A stretch of 64,000 bases of DNA from Trifolium pratense (Eukaryota > Streptophyta > Magnoliopsida > Fabales > Fabaceae), in contig NC_060061.1 of assembly GCF_020283565.1 (NCBI RefSeq), positions 20,621,362-20,685,361 on the forward strand, in the 5' to 3' direction. The translations under genes were made by a program, and so were the position numbers. A model generated the notes under the pieces. That model saw only the letters and a list, made by a program, of their open reading frames with translations, was not told the DNA's origin and did not search any database. This document shows positions 1-9,333 of the stretch, piece after piece (positions within the stretch are counted from its first letter, which is position 1; each line of letters begins with the position of its first letter).

Positions 1-264
1 CTAGAATTATCTCCTGTCATTATGCTTCACATGCAAAACTTTATCAATGTCAATCTGGTTATTAGAGTTGTGGTATTTTTGTTGAATTTCTAACTAAGAT
101 GGTAAACTTATCAATGCTCATATAAATGATCTAATAATTCTATTTGAAGATTGGTTGTTTATTTGTGTGTTCGTTAGAGTCCCTTTTTTTGTAATAACAT
201 TAACAGAATCTTATTCAATCTGATCCTAAGACAATTTACATTAACTTATTTAAATTGCCTCCAG

Positions 265-375
265 GTTCGGCATCTTGAGCTTAAGAAGGAGAAAAATGTT
301 GAGAGAGATAACCTCGTCAAGTTTCTATCGGATGCTATGGCAACACAATTTAGAAACCCCTACATATGGATCTGA
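265..375 (+). CDS. Terminal exon of an unidentified gene (partial)
   Basis: A polypyrimidine-like stretch ending in CCAG at 261-264 is followed by an open 36-codon stretch closed by TGA at 373-375. The peptide starts VRHLELKKEKNVERDN and ends NPYIWI; it is charged at first, as in the end of a coiled coil. The rest of the gene lies left of the window, or in exons I cannot see in 1-264. I do not recognise the family. The exon call rests on the acceptor, the clean frame and codon content richer in G+C than the flanks. The sequence after it looks like 3'UTR. Confidence 0.5.
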   Translation, partial: VRHLELKKEKNVERDNLVKFLSDAMATQFRNPYIWI

Positions 376-1091
376 TTGGATGTTCCTTAAAGCTTTAGTT
401 GTTTTCCTTCAAATATACACGGACTAAGTCGTTCTTGGGTCATGATTCAAATTGAATATGACTGGTTTTGTTTGTTCAACAGTTGGACAATAGGTTCTGA
501 TAGAACAGAAATGCTTCCATTCCAAATTATAGAACAGAATTATGTACATCAATTTTGCAGCTTTATTTGATTCCCCACCCCCTCTCTGTTTTTTAGGATT
601 TTGTTGTACATAGTTGTGATGATGATGATGATGATGATTGATGTAAATATGTATAGAGCTTATGAATTGTTTTGATTCATTTAACCAGATAAAGTGGCTG
701 TTGATGAGATTTTTTACCACTCATTTTTCCGCGTCGAATTGGAGTATTTACATTTTAACCTTTGTTTAGATGAAATGCAAGGGGTAAAACTGTGCTTTGC
801 CATTTGTTATGAGACAGAATGGTACTGAAGACTGAAGAGTATAATAAAGTGAGAAGGAAATGGACAAGTGTGCTACAGTTACATCTAAAATTAGGGGTAT
901 ACTTTAGAGGATAATAGTTGATGTTTCAATCGATGGTTGGTTATGTTACAGTTAATAAATCATGCACATATAAAACAAACTATATAATTAATATTTTAAC
1001 GGTTAATTAATCAATTCATTTACTTGCATCTAAAATGCATTCCTCACTTGCAGGAAAATCAAATCCTTATCGCAACATCAAGCATGTTAAA
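376..1091. other. Probable 3'UTR and intergenic DNA
   Basis: AT-rich sequence with no convincing gene. A GAT/TGA trinucleotide repeat at about 617-641 creates a poly-histidine reading frame on the minus strand, which is a repeat artefact. Confidence 0.5.
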
Positions 1092-1318
1092 GATTTTTCT
1101 TTTACCAGTCTATATCTTTTTCATTTTATTCTTCCGCTACTTAATAGTGAACGTGATAAAAATGAGAAAAAAATTTAAATGTTGTCCGCTACTTAAGTAG
1201 AGGACGTTATAAATGTAGGGTGTTTTTGGGGGGTGTCTGCTACCTACATAGCGGACGAGATTATTTTTGTAAATTCATAGGACGCGCAAGAAAATAGATA
1301 GCGTGGCAAAAGAACATC
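1092..1318. mobile_element. MITE, copy 1 of a family with a CCGCTAC...GTAGCGG core
   Basis: The left end (GATTTTTCTTTTACCAG...) and the reverse complement of the right end (GATGTTCTTTTGCCACG...) match as imperfect terminal inverted repeats. The inside holds several copies of a CCGCTACTTAAGTAG-like palindrome. A better preserved relative lies at 27938-28135. No coding capacity. The target duplication is not clear at this copy. Confidence 0.55.
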
Positions 1319-1782
1319 ACATTTTTAAAAGAACCGAGAAATAAACAATGCCAACTGTTGACCCAAACCAAGCAATAAACAAATATATAAAAAAAAAACA
1401 AAAACGATAATACAAGGATAACTATGAAGATGCTTAAAATTATTAGAAATTTTAATGATGGTCGACAATGCTTTTTATAAGTAAAATATTACAATTTTTT
1501 AGTATTTACAACCAAATAATGTCATGGTTGATTTCAGTTAAATACGAGTTACATTTTTATATTTTTTTTTGTTTTAATCAAACCGGATCAACTAAATTAT
1601 TATTTCAATCGTAAATATAAGGATGACCATTAACTTATACTTCAAAACAACATGTGTGTTGTCATTGAAATTTAAACATTTTTTTAAGAGTAAATTTTAT
1701 TTTAAAAATATAATTAAAAATTGCATACAATTTTATTTTCGTTCAAAAAGTAAATATTAAAGTTATCACCATAATCAATGAC
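1319..1782. other. AT-rich intergenic DNA
   Basis: No gene or structured repeat recognised between the MITE and the Harbinger element. Confidence 0.5.
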
Positions 1783-2135
1783 TTAGACTACCCACAATGG
1801 TAGTGTTGAATGTATATTCAACAGCAATATACAAGTTGAAACCATTGGAGCTCTATGTTGAATCCTAGGTGGATGAAAGAGGTGTTGAAAATTTTCAACT
1901 CAGTTGAAACTGACGCGGGGGGCCAGCTGGCGCGATTTCATTTGCCAATCCAGGCGCGTGTGGCACACGCGCAGACAAAGGAGAGTGGCCGTCAGTGGAC
2001 GCAGAGAGAGAAAGCTCCTTTGGATAAAGCAGGCCACGTGGCTGCTTGTGATTGGTCCGGTGGATTTTTATGATTTTTATCCTTTGAACTCAATTATTTC
2101 GTTGAAAATTAATTTTTTAATTTTTATACCAAACA

Positions 2136-2171
2136 ATGGATCCATCAAACAATGGATCCATCAAGCGATGA
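2136..2171 (+). promoter_or_regulatory. Short upstream ORF overlapping the transposase start
   Basis: A 16-bp duplication (ACAATGGATCCATCAA) places a second ATG 16 nt upstream of the transposase ATG in another frame. It opens an 11-codon ORF that ends in TGA at 2169-2171, past the real start. Such an overlapping uORF could lower translation of the transposase; that effect is inference. Confidence 0.5.
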
Positions 2172-3402
2172 TTTTGATGTCGCAGCCTACTTGCAAAATC
2201 GTGAAGTTGAAGACACTTATGTACTCAACCGATTTAGAGAGCGTCGGAAAAAAATATTGGAAGATGGTGCACCTCGTAGTAGAAAATATGTTAATAGAGA
2301 TCATCCAGCTGCAAACCAAAGACTAATTGACGACTACTTTGCCGATGAGCCTACATATGACGATGCAATGTTTCGTCGTCGGTACCGCATGCAAAAACAT
2401 CTTTTCCTTCGAATCGTTGGGGACCTTTCAAGTAGTGATAACTACTTCACCCAGCGAGCTGATGCTGCCAAGAAAGAAGGTATATCACCTTTAGCAAAAT
2501 GTACCACAGCAATGCGAATGTTAGCATACGGTATGGCAGCAGATGCGGTCGATGAGTACATCAAAATAGGAGGTACTACTGCATTAGAGTGCTTACGTAG
2601 ATTTTGTAAAGGAATCATACGATTGTATGAGCAAGAGTATCTCAGAGCACCAACCCAAGATGACCTGCAAAAAATACTACATGTAAGTGAACTACGGGGG
2701 TTCCCAGGGATGATTGGGAGTATTGACTGCATGCACTGGGAGTGGAAAAAGTGTCCTAAAGCATGGGAAGGTCAATTTACTAGGGGGGATAAGGGAACCA
2801 CCACAGTTATTCTTGAAGCAGTTGCATCTCATGATCTATGGATCTGGCATGCCTTTTTTGGATGTCCGGGAACGTTGAACGACATAAACGTTCTAGACCG
2901 TTCACCTGTTTTTGATGACGTGGAACAGGGAAAGACTCCAAGTGTGAATTTCTATGTGAATCAACGTCCCTATGATATGACATACTATCTAGCCGATGGT
3001 ATCTACCCTTCTTATCCAACTTTCGTCAAATCTATTAGACTTCCTCAAAGTGAACCCGATAAGTTATTTGCAAAATATCAGGAGGGATGTCGGAAGGACA
3101 TCGAACGTGCATTTGGAGTGCTTCAAGCTCGATTTAAAATCATCCGTGAACCAGCTCGCTTGTGGGACATAGCCGATCTGAGTATCATCATGAGGTTTTG
3201 CATCATATTACATAATATGATTGTTGAGGATGAGCGAGATTCATATGCTCAACGTTGGACCGATTTTGAGCAGTCTGAGGAAAGTGGATCTAGTGCACCG
3301 CGACCATATTCAACCGAGGTATTACCCGCTTTGCAAATCATGTGCGTGCTAGATCTGAGTTCCGTGATCAAAAAGCTCATCACGAATTGCAAGCAGATCT
3401 AG
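2152..3402 (+). CDS. PIF/Harbinger transposase (HARBI1/ALP1-like DDE nuclease), C-terminus frameshifted
   Basis: A 416-residue DDE transposase that would cut and paste the surrounding element. Catalytic signatures are in order: Asp192 in GSIDCMHW, Asp282 in YLADGIYP and Glu318 in RKDIERAFGVLQARF, so the acidic triad is intact. The segment FFGCPGTLNDINVL is also typical of plant Harbinger proteins. After about residue 390 the frame leaves the family pattern. The usual C-terminal end (ELQADLVKHIWTKFG, then a stop near 3441) is present in another frame from about 3325. A small indel near 3315-3330 therefore replaced the last ~38 residues. The core is intact but the C-terminus is altered, so full activity is uncertain. 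Confidence 0.9.
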   Translation: MDPSSDDFDVAAYLQNREVEDTYVLNRFRERRKKILEDGAPRSRKYVNRDHPAANQRLIDDYFADEPTYDDAMFRRRYRMQKHLFLRIVGDLSSSDNYFTQRADAAKKEGISPLAKCTTAMRMLAYGMAADAVDEYIKIGGTTALECLRRFCKGIIRLYEQEYLRAPTQDDLQKILHVSELRGFPGMIGSIDCMHWEWKKCPKAWEGQFTRGDKGTTTVILEAVASHDLWIWHAFFGCPGTLNDINVLDRSPVFDDVEQGKTPSVNFYVNQRPYDMTYYLADGIYPSYPTFVKSIRLPQSEPDKLFAKYQEGCRKDIERAFGVLQARFKIIREPARLWDIADLSIIMRFCIILHNMIVEDERDSYAQRWTDFEQSEESGSSAPRPYSTEVLPALQIMCVLDLSSVIKKLITNCKQI

Positions 3403-3948
3403 TGAAGCACATATGGACCAAATTTGGAATGTTTCAGGATTAAAGATGATTTGTTTCGTATTTGTGTGTTGTTTCGTATTTTAAGTTAGTTTGCATCGTA
3501 TTAATTACGTAACTTGTGTGTTGTATTGCATTTTAAGTTAATTTGTATCGTACTAATTACGTTATTTGTGTGATGTATTGCATTTTAAATTAAGAAAATA
3601 AAAAAAAAATATTTAAATAAATTTTGTTAAGTGTATTATTTTAATTTAATTTTAATCGATAATTATAATGTTATTTAATCATAAAAACAAAAATTAAAAT
3701 TTAAATAAGAATATGAAATAGAAAGTGGTGGGGTAGAGAAAGTGGTGGGGTATGGTGTTGAATATAAAAACCATTGGAGAGGGTAAAAGTTGAATGTGTG
3801 TTGAATGATTAGGTGGAAGAAAGAGAAAATGATGTGGAGTGAAAAAGTGGGTGTTGAATATAAAATGGTGTTGAAACCATTGTGGGTAGTCTTAGTTGGG
3901 GTCTTTATACCTCATAGCCGGTCAAATACTATAGGTTTGTGTAATTTA

Positions 3949-4207
3949 CTCCCTCCGTCCCAAAAAGAATGACCCAGTTGACCGAAACACGCATGCCAAT
4001 GCATAACTTTGGCGACTAATATCTTTAATTGTATAATAGTAAAAATTATAAAAAATTGATATTTTGAAAATACTCATCGAGACGAATCTAACAACATCTT
4101 ATATGTTAATATTTATTTTTATTTATTAGTAGAAAAATATGGTCAAAACAATATATATGAATAGTGCATATATTCAAAATGGGTCATTCTTTTTGGGACG
4201 GAGGGAG
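3949..4207. mobile_element. Stowaway MITE (Tc1/Mariner type)
   Basis: 259 bp with near-perfect terminal inverted repeats CTCCCTCCGTCCCAAAAAGA / TCTTTTTGGGACGGAGGGAG, flanked by TA on both sides (3947-3948 and 4208-4209). These are the defining marks of plant Stowaway elements. No coding capacity. Confidence 0.95.
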
Positions 4208-4415
4208 TATAGTTTTAGGCTATTTTGTGAGTTTGTTTAGTAAAAAAAAAAAAAAAAAACTATATTAAGCATGTGACATACCACTTGTTTCAAAACATTT
4301 TAATAATCATCACTCCCCAGGTGTCTCAACCACAAAATTATTCCAATTGTAGCCTTCGGAACATTTTGTTTTGGATGTTATATATACTAATGTGTACAAA
4401 TTATGACAACAAGTT

Positions 4416-4487
4416 GCCCTTATAGCTCAGTGGTAGAGCGCCAGTCTTGTAAACTGGAGGTCCGTAGTTCGATCCTGCGTGAGGGCA
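4416..4487 (+). tRNA. tRNA-Thr (anticodon UGU)
   Basis: A full cloverleaf can be drawn. The acceptor GCCCTTA pairs with TGAGGGC (one G-T). The D arm is GCTC...GAGC, the anticodon stem CCAGT/ACTGG encloses loop CTTGTAA with anticodon TGT, and the T arm has loop TTCGATC. The discriminator base is A and no CCA is encoded. The internal promoter boxes A (TAGCTCAGTGG) and B (GTTCGATCC) are present. There is no intron. This is a nuclear-type tRNA gene. Confidence 0.95.
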
Positions 4488-5185
4488 TTTAGTTTATTTT
4501 TTCTAATTTTTGTTATGTGCCATTGTATTGCTTCATTTTTTATTTTACTTTTATAAAACATGCTTCATACCACTAGAAAACCAATAATTCTGAATGCTAT
4601 CATTAATCTTCTCTAGTTTGTTTCATAATAAAGGAGAGATACCCGTCATGTTGTTGAGAATGGATGAATTAGTTTTGACGTTGAAACTGGAAGAAGTGGT
4701 TTAGAGAGTAGTGATGAGGGTTTTAAATGGATCGAATATGATTCAATTGGCAAAGGATCAAGTTAGTTGTATTTTCTTAAGTGTGTTTGTTATGGTTACA
4801 ACAAATTTTTACAAAGATAGGTATTTGAGAACATCATATGAAAAGTACCATAAACCTAAGTTTTTGTAGTACATGGTAATTGGCATGGTGAGTTTCTCCA
4901 ATCCAACCCAATTTATTATCTATAAAAAAAATGAAGGCTAAGACCAAACCAAGTGACATATATGTGTAGCAACCAAAACTTTTGCATGAAAGAATAAGAT
5001 CTCTAGTAATATTCTTAAACACAACTCTTTGAAGATTGAAAATAAAATATTAATAGTCAGAAACTCAGAATTACATCCACAAATTGACACATTTTTTGTT
5101 GTTTTATATCAAATTTCATCATCAAACACTACAATCATATGAGAACTAAAAAAAACCTTAGTTTGCATCAAACATCACAACATAG
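4488..5185. other. Intergenic DNA and 3' flank of the receptor kinase gene
   Basis: AT-rich with no supported gene. The 62-codon minus-strand frame at 4834-5022 has no recognisable features. Confidence 0.5.
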
Positions 5186-7921
5186 TTAAAAGTTATGTTC
5201 CAAAAACAACCTCTCTTGTGGTGAAGCAGGTACAATCTCTTCCTCTAAACTTCTCAACATATCACTACTCCCTCCAACATTGCCAATATTAATCTTCATT
5301 TCTGCAATTTTTCCATCAACATCTGCTTCTGACATTGATGATTTTCTTCTTAGAGAAGATGCAACACTAGGAAATGTTATCCATGAAGGTGCTCTAAGCT
5401 CAAATCTTTGATCCTCAATTTCAGAAACTGATCTATTTGAAGACATTTGAGATGATTTTCTATGCATTCTATTACTTCCTAAAACAACCTCAGTAGGTAA
5501 AATTGGTTGATCAATGCATGGACTACCCATTAACACAGCAAGAGATCTTTCTAATGAAGTTGTTACTTTGTCCATTGAAGGTCTCTCTTTTCCTCTCATT
5601 CTCACACATTTACAAGCTACATTAGCTATCTTTTTCAACGCTTCCATTTCACGAGGTGGTTTAAGAATTGGATCCAATATTGCAGATATATCACCTGATT
5701 TGATCAAAGGCACTGCCCATTCAACTATGTTATTTCCTTCTTCATATTGCATCATGTCAATGGCTTTTCTACCACTTAGAATTTCCAAGAGTAGAACACC
5801 AAAACTATAGACATCGGATTTTGTTGTGAGGTAATGGAGTCTATAGTATTCAGGATCAAGGTAACCGAGAGTTCCGGCCGGTAGCTCGGCAAGTGGAGAA
5901 TTACTATCTAAAGGACCTAACAATGATAAACCAAAATCCGAAACTCTTGCATTGTGTTCTTCATCAATGAGTATGTTTGATGACTTAATGTCTCTATGAA
6001 TCACCGGTGGACAAGCGTAGCCGTGTAAATATTCGATCCCACGAGCAGCTTGAACTGCTATTGTTACCCTTCTTATCCAGTTTAATTCCTGTTTCAACAC
6101 TTGATTTGGTCCATGAAGGTGTTGATACAAAGATCCATGAGCCATGAACTCATAAACAAGAAGTCTTTCGCCACCTTCTTGGCAATAGCCTAGCAAATTG
6201 AGCAAATGAGCATGATTTAATCTTGAGAGTAAGTCAAGTTCAGTGTGAAATTCTTTGTTATTCTTGTGCATGTTGTTGGGAGGAGAAAGAGATACTATAG
6301 CCCTTTTAACAGCTACTACTGTTCCATCTTTTAAAACTCCTTTGAATACACAAGAAAAACTTCCTTTTCCTACTATTGATTCTTCTTTGAATCCACTTGT
6401 TGCAGTTTCAAGTTCTTCATAGGTGAATCTTTGAGCCTTCCTAAGCTGCAACTCCTCCATTTCTGGACGGATCTTGCGCTGATTCTCATTTTGAAGGGAA
6501 GAACTTCGGTTAAGTTTCTTTGCCTTTTTTAATCTTGCTGAACACTCACAATCTCTTAGCCTGTGGCGAACATACAAAACCGAGGTTAATGATGCAATAC
6601 TAACTATAAAAAGTACAAAACCAATCTCTGCAATAACCACTGGTAACTGCAAAGCCCAAAACTTCTCATTTTTCTTCTCATTGCCAACATTAGAATATGA
6701 ATAGGAGCAGTGTAAGAAACATTCATGTGAAGAACAAGCAGAGCAGTTATATTCACACACTCTATCAGAAGCCAAATTGCATACACTTTTCTGATACATT
6801 TCAATAGGACAATCACCACTGCATGGCATGCAAACACCAGAATTTGGAAACTTGCAAAGACCCTTTTGATCAAATTCATAGAAACCATGAGGACATGGAA
6901 AAGGCTTGCATATTCCCGGCAAGACGGCTAAAGGAAGAGAAGTAGGGAAATCAACACCCCAACAAAAAGGCACAAGGGATTTTTTCCCAGCAAGTACCCC
7001 ACAAGTAAAATAATCACCAGCTGCAATCCCATAAACCTTAACCTCACTAGGAGCTGAAGTGCTTGATTTGATCATAAACCCCCAACAAATAACTCCGTTA
7101 TCAGAGCTTTTTATGCCACAAGCATGAAACCTTCCTCCTACTATAGAAATCATAGGATCATTTGGAGCTAAATCTACATTTCCTTGACCTGCATGTGTTA
7201 CTGAAATTTGTTCCTCAATGTCCAAACTTCTCCCCCAACAAAAAGTTCTAGAATTTACCCCTTCTAAGATTCCACAAACATGATATCCACCAGCAGAAAT
7301 CATTTTGAACTTCATTTTCAAAGGCGTCAAACTAATAACCTTGCTACTAGTCTCATCACCCCAACAGAAAACACTTCTATTGTTAGAAAACAATCCACAG
7401 TGAAACACAGAACCAGCTGAGATCGATTGAATCATTCCATCAAACATGTAACTTTTTGTCATGTTATAGCCCCAACAATCAACTAAAGAAACATTTTTTT
7501 TCCAAGGTTTTCTTAATCCACATACATGATAATCACCAGCACTAATTTCTAAGTACTGAGCTTTTTTAATCATAGGTTGAGGCACACCCATTTCAATGTA
7601 GCCACTGTTACCCCAACAGTAAGGTTGATTTGAATCCATTAGAAGACCACAGACAAATCCATCACCAGCTGTTAAACCAAGAAATGAGAAATGTGTTGGT
7701 GTTTCATAGATTATGGCTGAGTTAGATCCATAACATGTTACAGTATGAGATCCATCTGATTTCAAACCACAAAAAACTGAACCTTTTTCACCATATGAAA
7801 CTGCAATGGATGACATTGAACCAAGACTATAAACTTGACAACAAAAATATGATATTAAAACCACAAGTTCAAATAGAATATTCAAACCATAGATTGAAAA
7901 ATGTCTTGCTGAGAACCCCAT
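5186..7921 (-). CDS. CR4: CRINKLY4-type receptor-like kinase (ACR4 orthologue), single exon
   Basis: A 911-residue single-pass plasma-membrane receptor kinase. Family knowledge: CRINKLY4/ACR4 controls epidermal differentiation and formative root divisions. Order of parts: signal peptide ~1-36; extracellular propeller of crinkly repeats ~41-325 with recurring AGDYHVCG and CWG motifs; TNFR-like Cys-rich region ~343-410; membrane span ~421-450; kinase ~500-780 with GKGSFSCV loop at 518-525, Lys539, HRDIKSSN at 642-649 and DFG at 662-664. The C-tail ends in LFLEHNF, close to the ACR4 end as I recall it. All catalytic residues are present, so it should be an active kinase. The frame stays open for 55 codons upstream to 8086, but I chose the ATG at 7921: it directly precedes the signal peptide, and the extension is SINE-like DNA. 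Family members are usually intronless and ~900 residues, which fits. Confidence 0.96.
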   Translation of the reverse strand: MGFSARHFSIYGLNILFELVVLISYFCCQVYSLGSMSSIAVSYGEKGSVFCGLKSDGSHTVTCYGSNSAIIYETPTHFSFLGLTAGDGFVCGLLMDSNQPYCWGNSGYIEMGVPQPMIKKAQYLEISAGDYHVCGLRKPWKKNVSLVDCWGYNMTKSYMFDGMIQSISAGSVFHCGLFSNNRSVFCWGDETSSKVISLTPLKMKFKMISAGGYHVCGILEGVNSRTFCWGRSLDIEEQISVTHAGQGNVDLAPNDPMISIVGGRFHACGIKSSDNGVICWGFMIKSSTSAPSEVKVYGIAAGDYFTCGVLAGKKSLVPFCWGVDFPTSLPLAVLPGICKPFPCPHGFYEFDQKGLCKFPNSGVCMPCSGDCPIEMYQKSVCNLASDRVCEYNCSACSSHECFLHCSYSYSNVGNEKKNEKFWALQLPVVIAEIGFVLFIVSIASLTSVLYVRHRLRDCECSARLKKAKKLNRSSSLQNENQRKIRPEMEELQLRKAQRFTYEELETATSGFKEESIVGKGSFSCVFKGVLKDGTVVAVKRAIVSLSPPNNMHKNNKEFHTELDLLSRLNHAHLLNLLGYCQEGGERLLVYEFMAHGSLYQHLHGPNQVLKQELNWIRRVTIAVQAARGIEYLHGYACPPVIHRDIKSSNILIDEEHNARVSDFGLSLLGPLDSNSPLAELPAGTLGYLDPEYYRLHYLTTKSDVYSFGVLLLEILSGRKAIDMMQYEEGNNIVEWAVPLIKSGDISAILDPILKPPREMEALKKIANVACKCVRMRGKERPSMDKVTTSLERSLAVLMGSPCIDQPILPTEVVLGSNRMHRKSSQMSSNRSVSEIEDQRFELRAPSWITFPSVASSLRRKSSMSEADVDGKIAEMKINIGNVGGSSDMLRSLEEEIVPASPQERLFLEHNF

Positions 7922-7924
7922 TAT

Positions 7925-8030
7925 TTTATGATTATAATTAGGAATCGAACTCGGTACCTTAGGATTTACGACAGTCACACACACTATGCACCAATCACTT
8001 GCGCTAGACCACAGTTGTTGCTGAGAACTT
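7925..8030 (-). mobile_element. tRNA-derived SINE-like fragment in the CR4 5' leader
   Basis: Read on the minus strand, this segment has an A-box-like TCTAGCGCAAGTGATTGG and, ~55 nt later, a B-box-like GAGTTCGATTCC. This is the spacing of the RNA polymerase III promoter of tRNA-derived SINEs. It lies immediately upstream of the CR4 start codon and keeps the frame open, creating an apparent 55-residue N-terminal extension. SINE identity is inferred from the boxes only. Confidence 0.45.
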
Positions 8031-8541
8031 GATGATACAAAAACAACCAAAATAGCATATGGATTCAACAACAGAATATTCACCAATCATAAATAATATT
8101 AATATTGTGTCCACATTTCACAGGATTCATGCACATTGCAGTGCATTTTGCTATGGTGGTGGTGATGTTGGAAGAGGAACTCTCAAACTCAAAGGGATAC
8201 ATGGAAAGAGTGTTGAAGGGTGGTTGGAGACAAGAACATGAGATTGGAAGATAGATGGTGCATTAAATTAAAATGATACAGAAACTGTTACTTTCTCTGT
8301 ATAACTATGGAAAAATTGTTGGTGAAGGCATTAAATGAAAAAGTTAATGCAATAAAATCATTTTACTATAGTTTTAATGTAATTTCTGTTTTTGAATTGT
8401 TTTTGAATCGTTAATATCGAGTGTTATATAATATCCTTGCTGCTTTATAAGTGATGAAGTTTATTTTGTCATAAAACGGCAGTAATAAAGTTTTCACGTA
8501 GCATGTAGAATAGATAATCCATTGTGTTGCCACTTGCTATA

Positions 8542-8590
8542 ACATCTTGAGTTTATTTGTCAAAAAAAAAAAAAACATCTTGAGTTTATT
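8542..8590 (+). repeat. Retroposition footprint: TGTC+A-tract between 16-bp direct repeats
   Basis: ACATCTTGAGTTTATT occurs at 8542-8557 and again at 8575-8590. The 17 bp between the copies are only TGTC followed by thirteen A. This is the arrangement of a target duplication around a retroposon truncated down to its tail. Confidence 0.6.
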
Positions 8591-8894
8591 GATTAATTTA
8601 GTCTTGTGCTTGCTTCCTCTCCTCATGTATGTGGAAACATTAATAGCAAGAAAATAAAATACTAGTAATTCATTTGCATAATCTTAAGATTTTTTTTGAC
8701 ACATTTCATAATCTTAAGTTGAAAAAGAAAACTCACAAATTTGGTGGGAATCTTTAGAATTGAAGTAACTAATCTTCGAGCTTGATGAAACGTATCAGGT
8801 TGATATTTGCGGAAAATTAATATTAATATTGTACGTTATTTTTTTAACAAAATTGTACCATGTAAGTTTGGTAGAGCTTTAAATGAATAATTAT

Positions 8895-8946
8895 CATAAT
8901 AGTAATTTCTTTTTTTTTTTTTGGTAGATTCATAATAGTAATTTCT
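8895..8946 (-). repeat. Retroposition footprint: TACC+A tail between 16-bp direct repeats
   Basis: CATAATAGTAATTTCT occurs at 8895-8910 and 8931-8946. The 20 bp between read AATCTACC then A-tract on the minus strand. Repeat copies are identical. Confidence 0.6.
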
Positions 8947-8993
8947 GTCAAAACAAAATAAGAAGATGAAAAACAGTTAGATAATATATCTTC

Positions 8994-9050
8994 AATTACA
9001 GATGTAACTCTTTTTTTTTTTTTTGGTAGGAATTACAGATGTAACTCTTT
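8994..9050 (-). repeat. Retroposition footprint: TACC+A tail between 20-bp direct repeats
   Basis: A 20-bp sequence beginning AATTACAGATGTAACTC occurs at 8994-9013 and 9031-9050. The interval reads CCTACC plus A-tract on the minus strand, the same tail type as the footprint 100 bp to the left. Confidence 0.6.
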
Positions 9051-9108
9051 CCAACAAGAATTAGATATTGAATATTAGATAATGAATGAATGAATGGATT
9101 GTTTCTCA

Positions 9109-9109
<1 letters not shown>

Positions 9110-9168
<59 letters not shown>
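9110..9168. repeat. (ATT)n microsatellite
   Basis: About 19-20 uninterrupted ATT units; produces a poly-isoleucine frame on the minus strand that is not a gene. Confidence 0.95.
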
Positions 9169-9170
<2 letters not shown>

Positions 9171-9333
9171 TTATACACAAGTTATAACACAATTAATTAC
9201 CAAAAAATAACAATTTTCCCAAGAACTTCAGATTAAAGATTTTTTTTTTTTTTTTATAAGGATATTATAGAAGTAAAAAACTCATGAAATAATATTTTTT
9301 TTGAACAACCAAAATAACTCATGAAATAATATT

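Larger units (their letters stand above)
1786..3891 (+). mobile_element. Complete PIF/Harbinger DNA transposon
   Basis: A 2,106-bp element bounded by perfect 15-bp terminal inverted repeats GACTACCCACAATGG / CCATTGTGGGTAGTC and flanked by TTA at 1783-1785 and 3892-3894. TTA/TAA is the standard PIF/Harbinger target duplication. It carries one transposase frame. The Myb/SANT-like second protein that autonomous members normally encode is not seen, so mobility would need that partner in trans. Subterminal copies of TTGAAT/GTTGAA motifs occur at both ends. Confidence 0.93.

Noticed and set aside
424..720. 98-codon minus-strand frame with poly-His
   Set aside because: Generated by the GAT repeat at 617-641; no other protein features.
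1904..2326. 140-codon frame upstream of the transposase
   Set aside because: Overlaps the transposase start in another frame and lacks Myb/SANT features, so it is not the Harbinger second protein.
5186..8086. 966-residue version of the CR4 protein
   Set aside because: The extra 55 N-terminal residues come from SINE-like leader DNA; the internal Met starts a proper signal peptide.
8996..9178. Poly-Ile frame
   Set aside because: Artefact of the ATT microsatellite.
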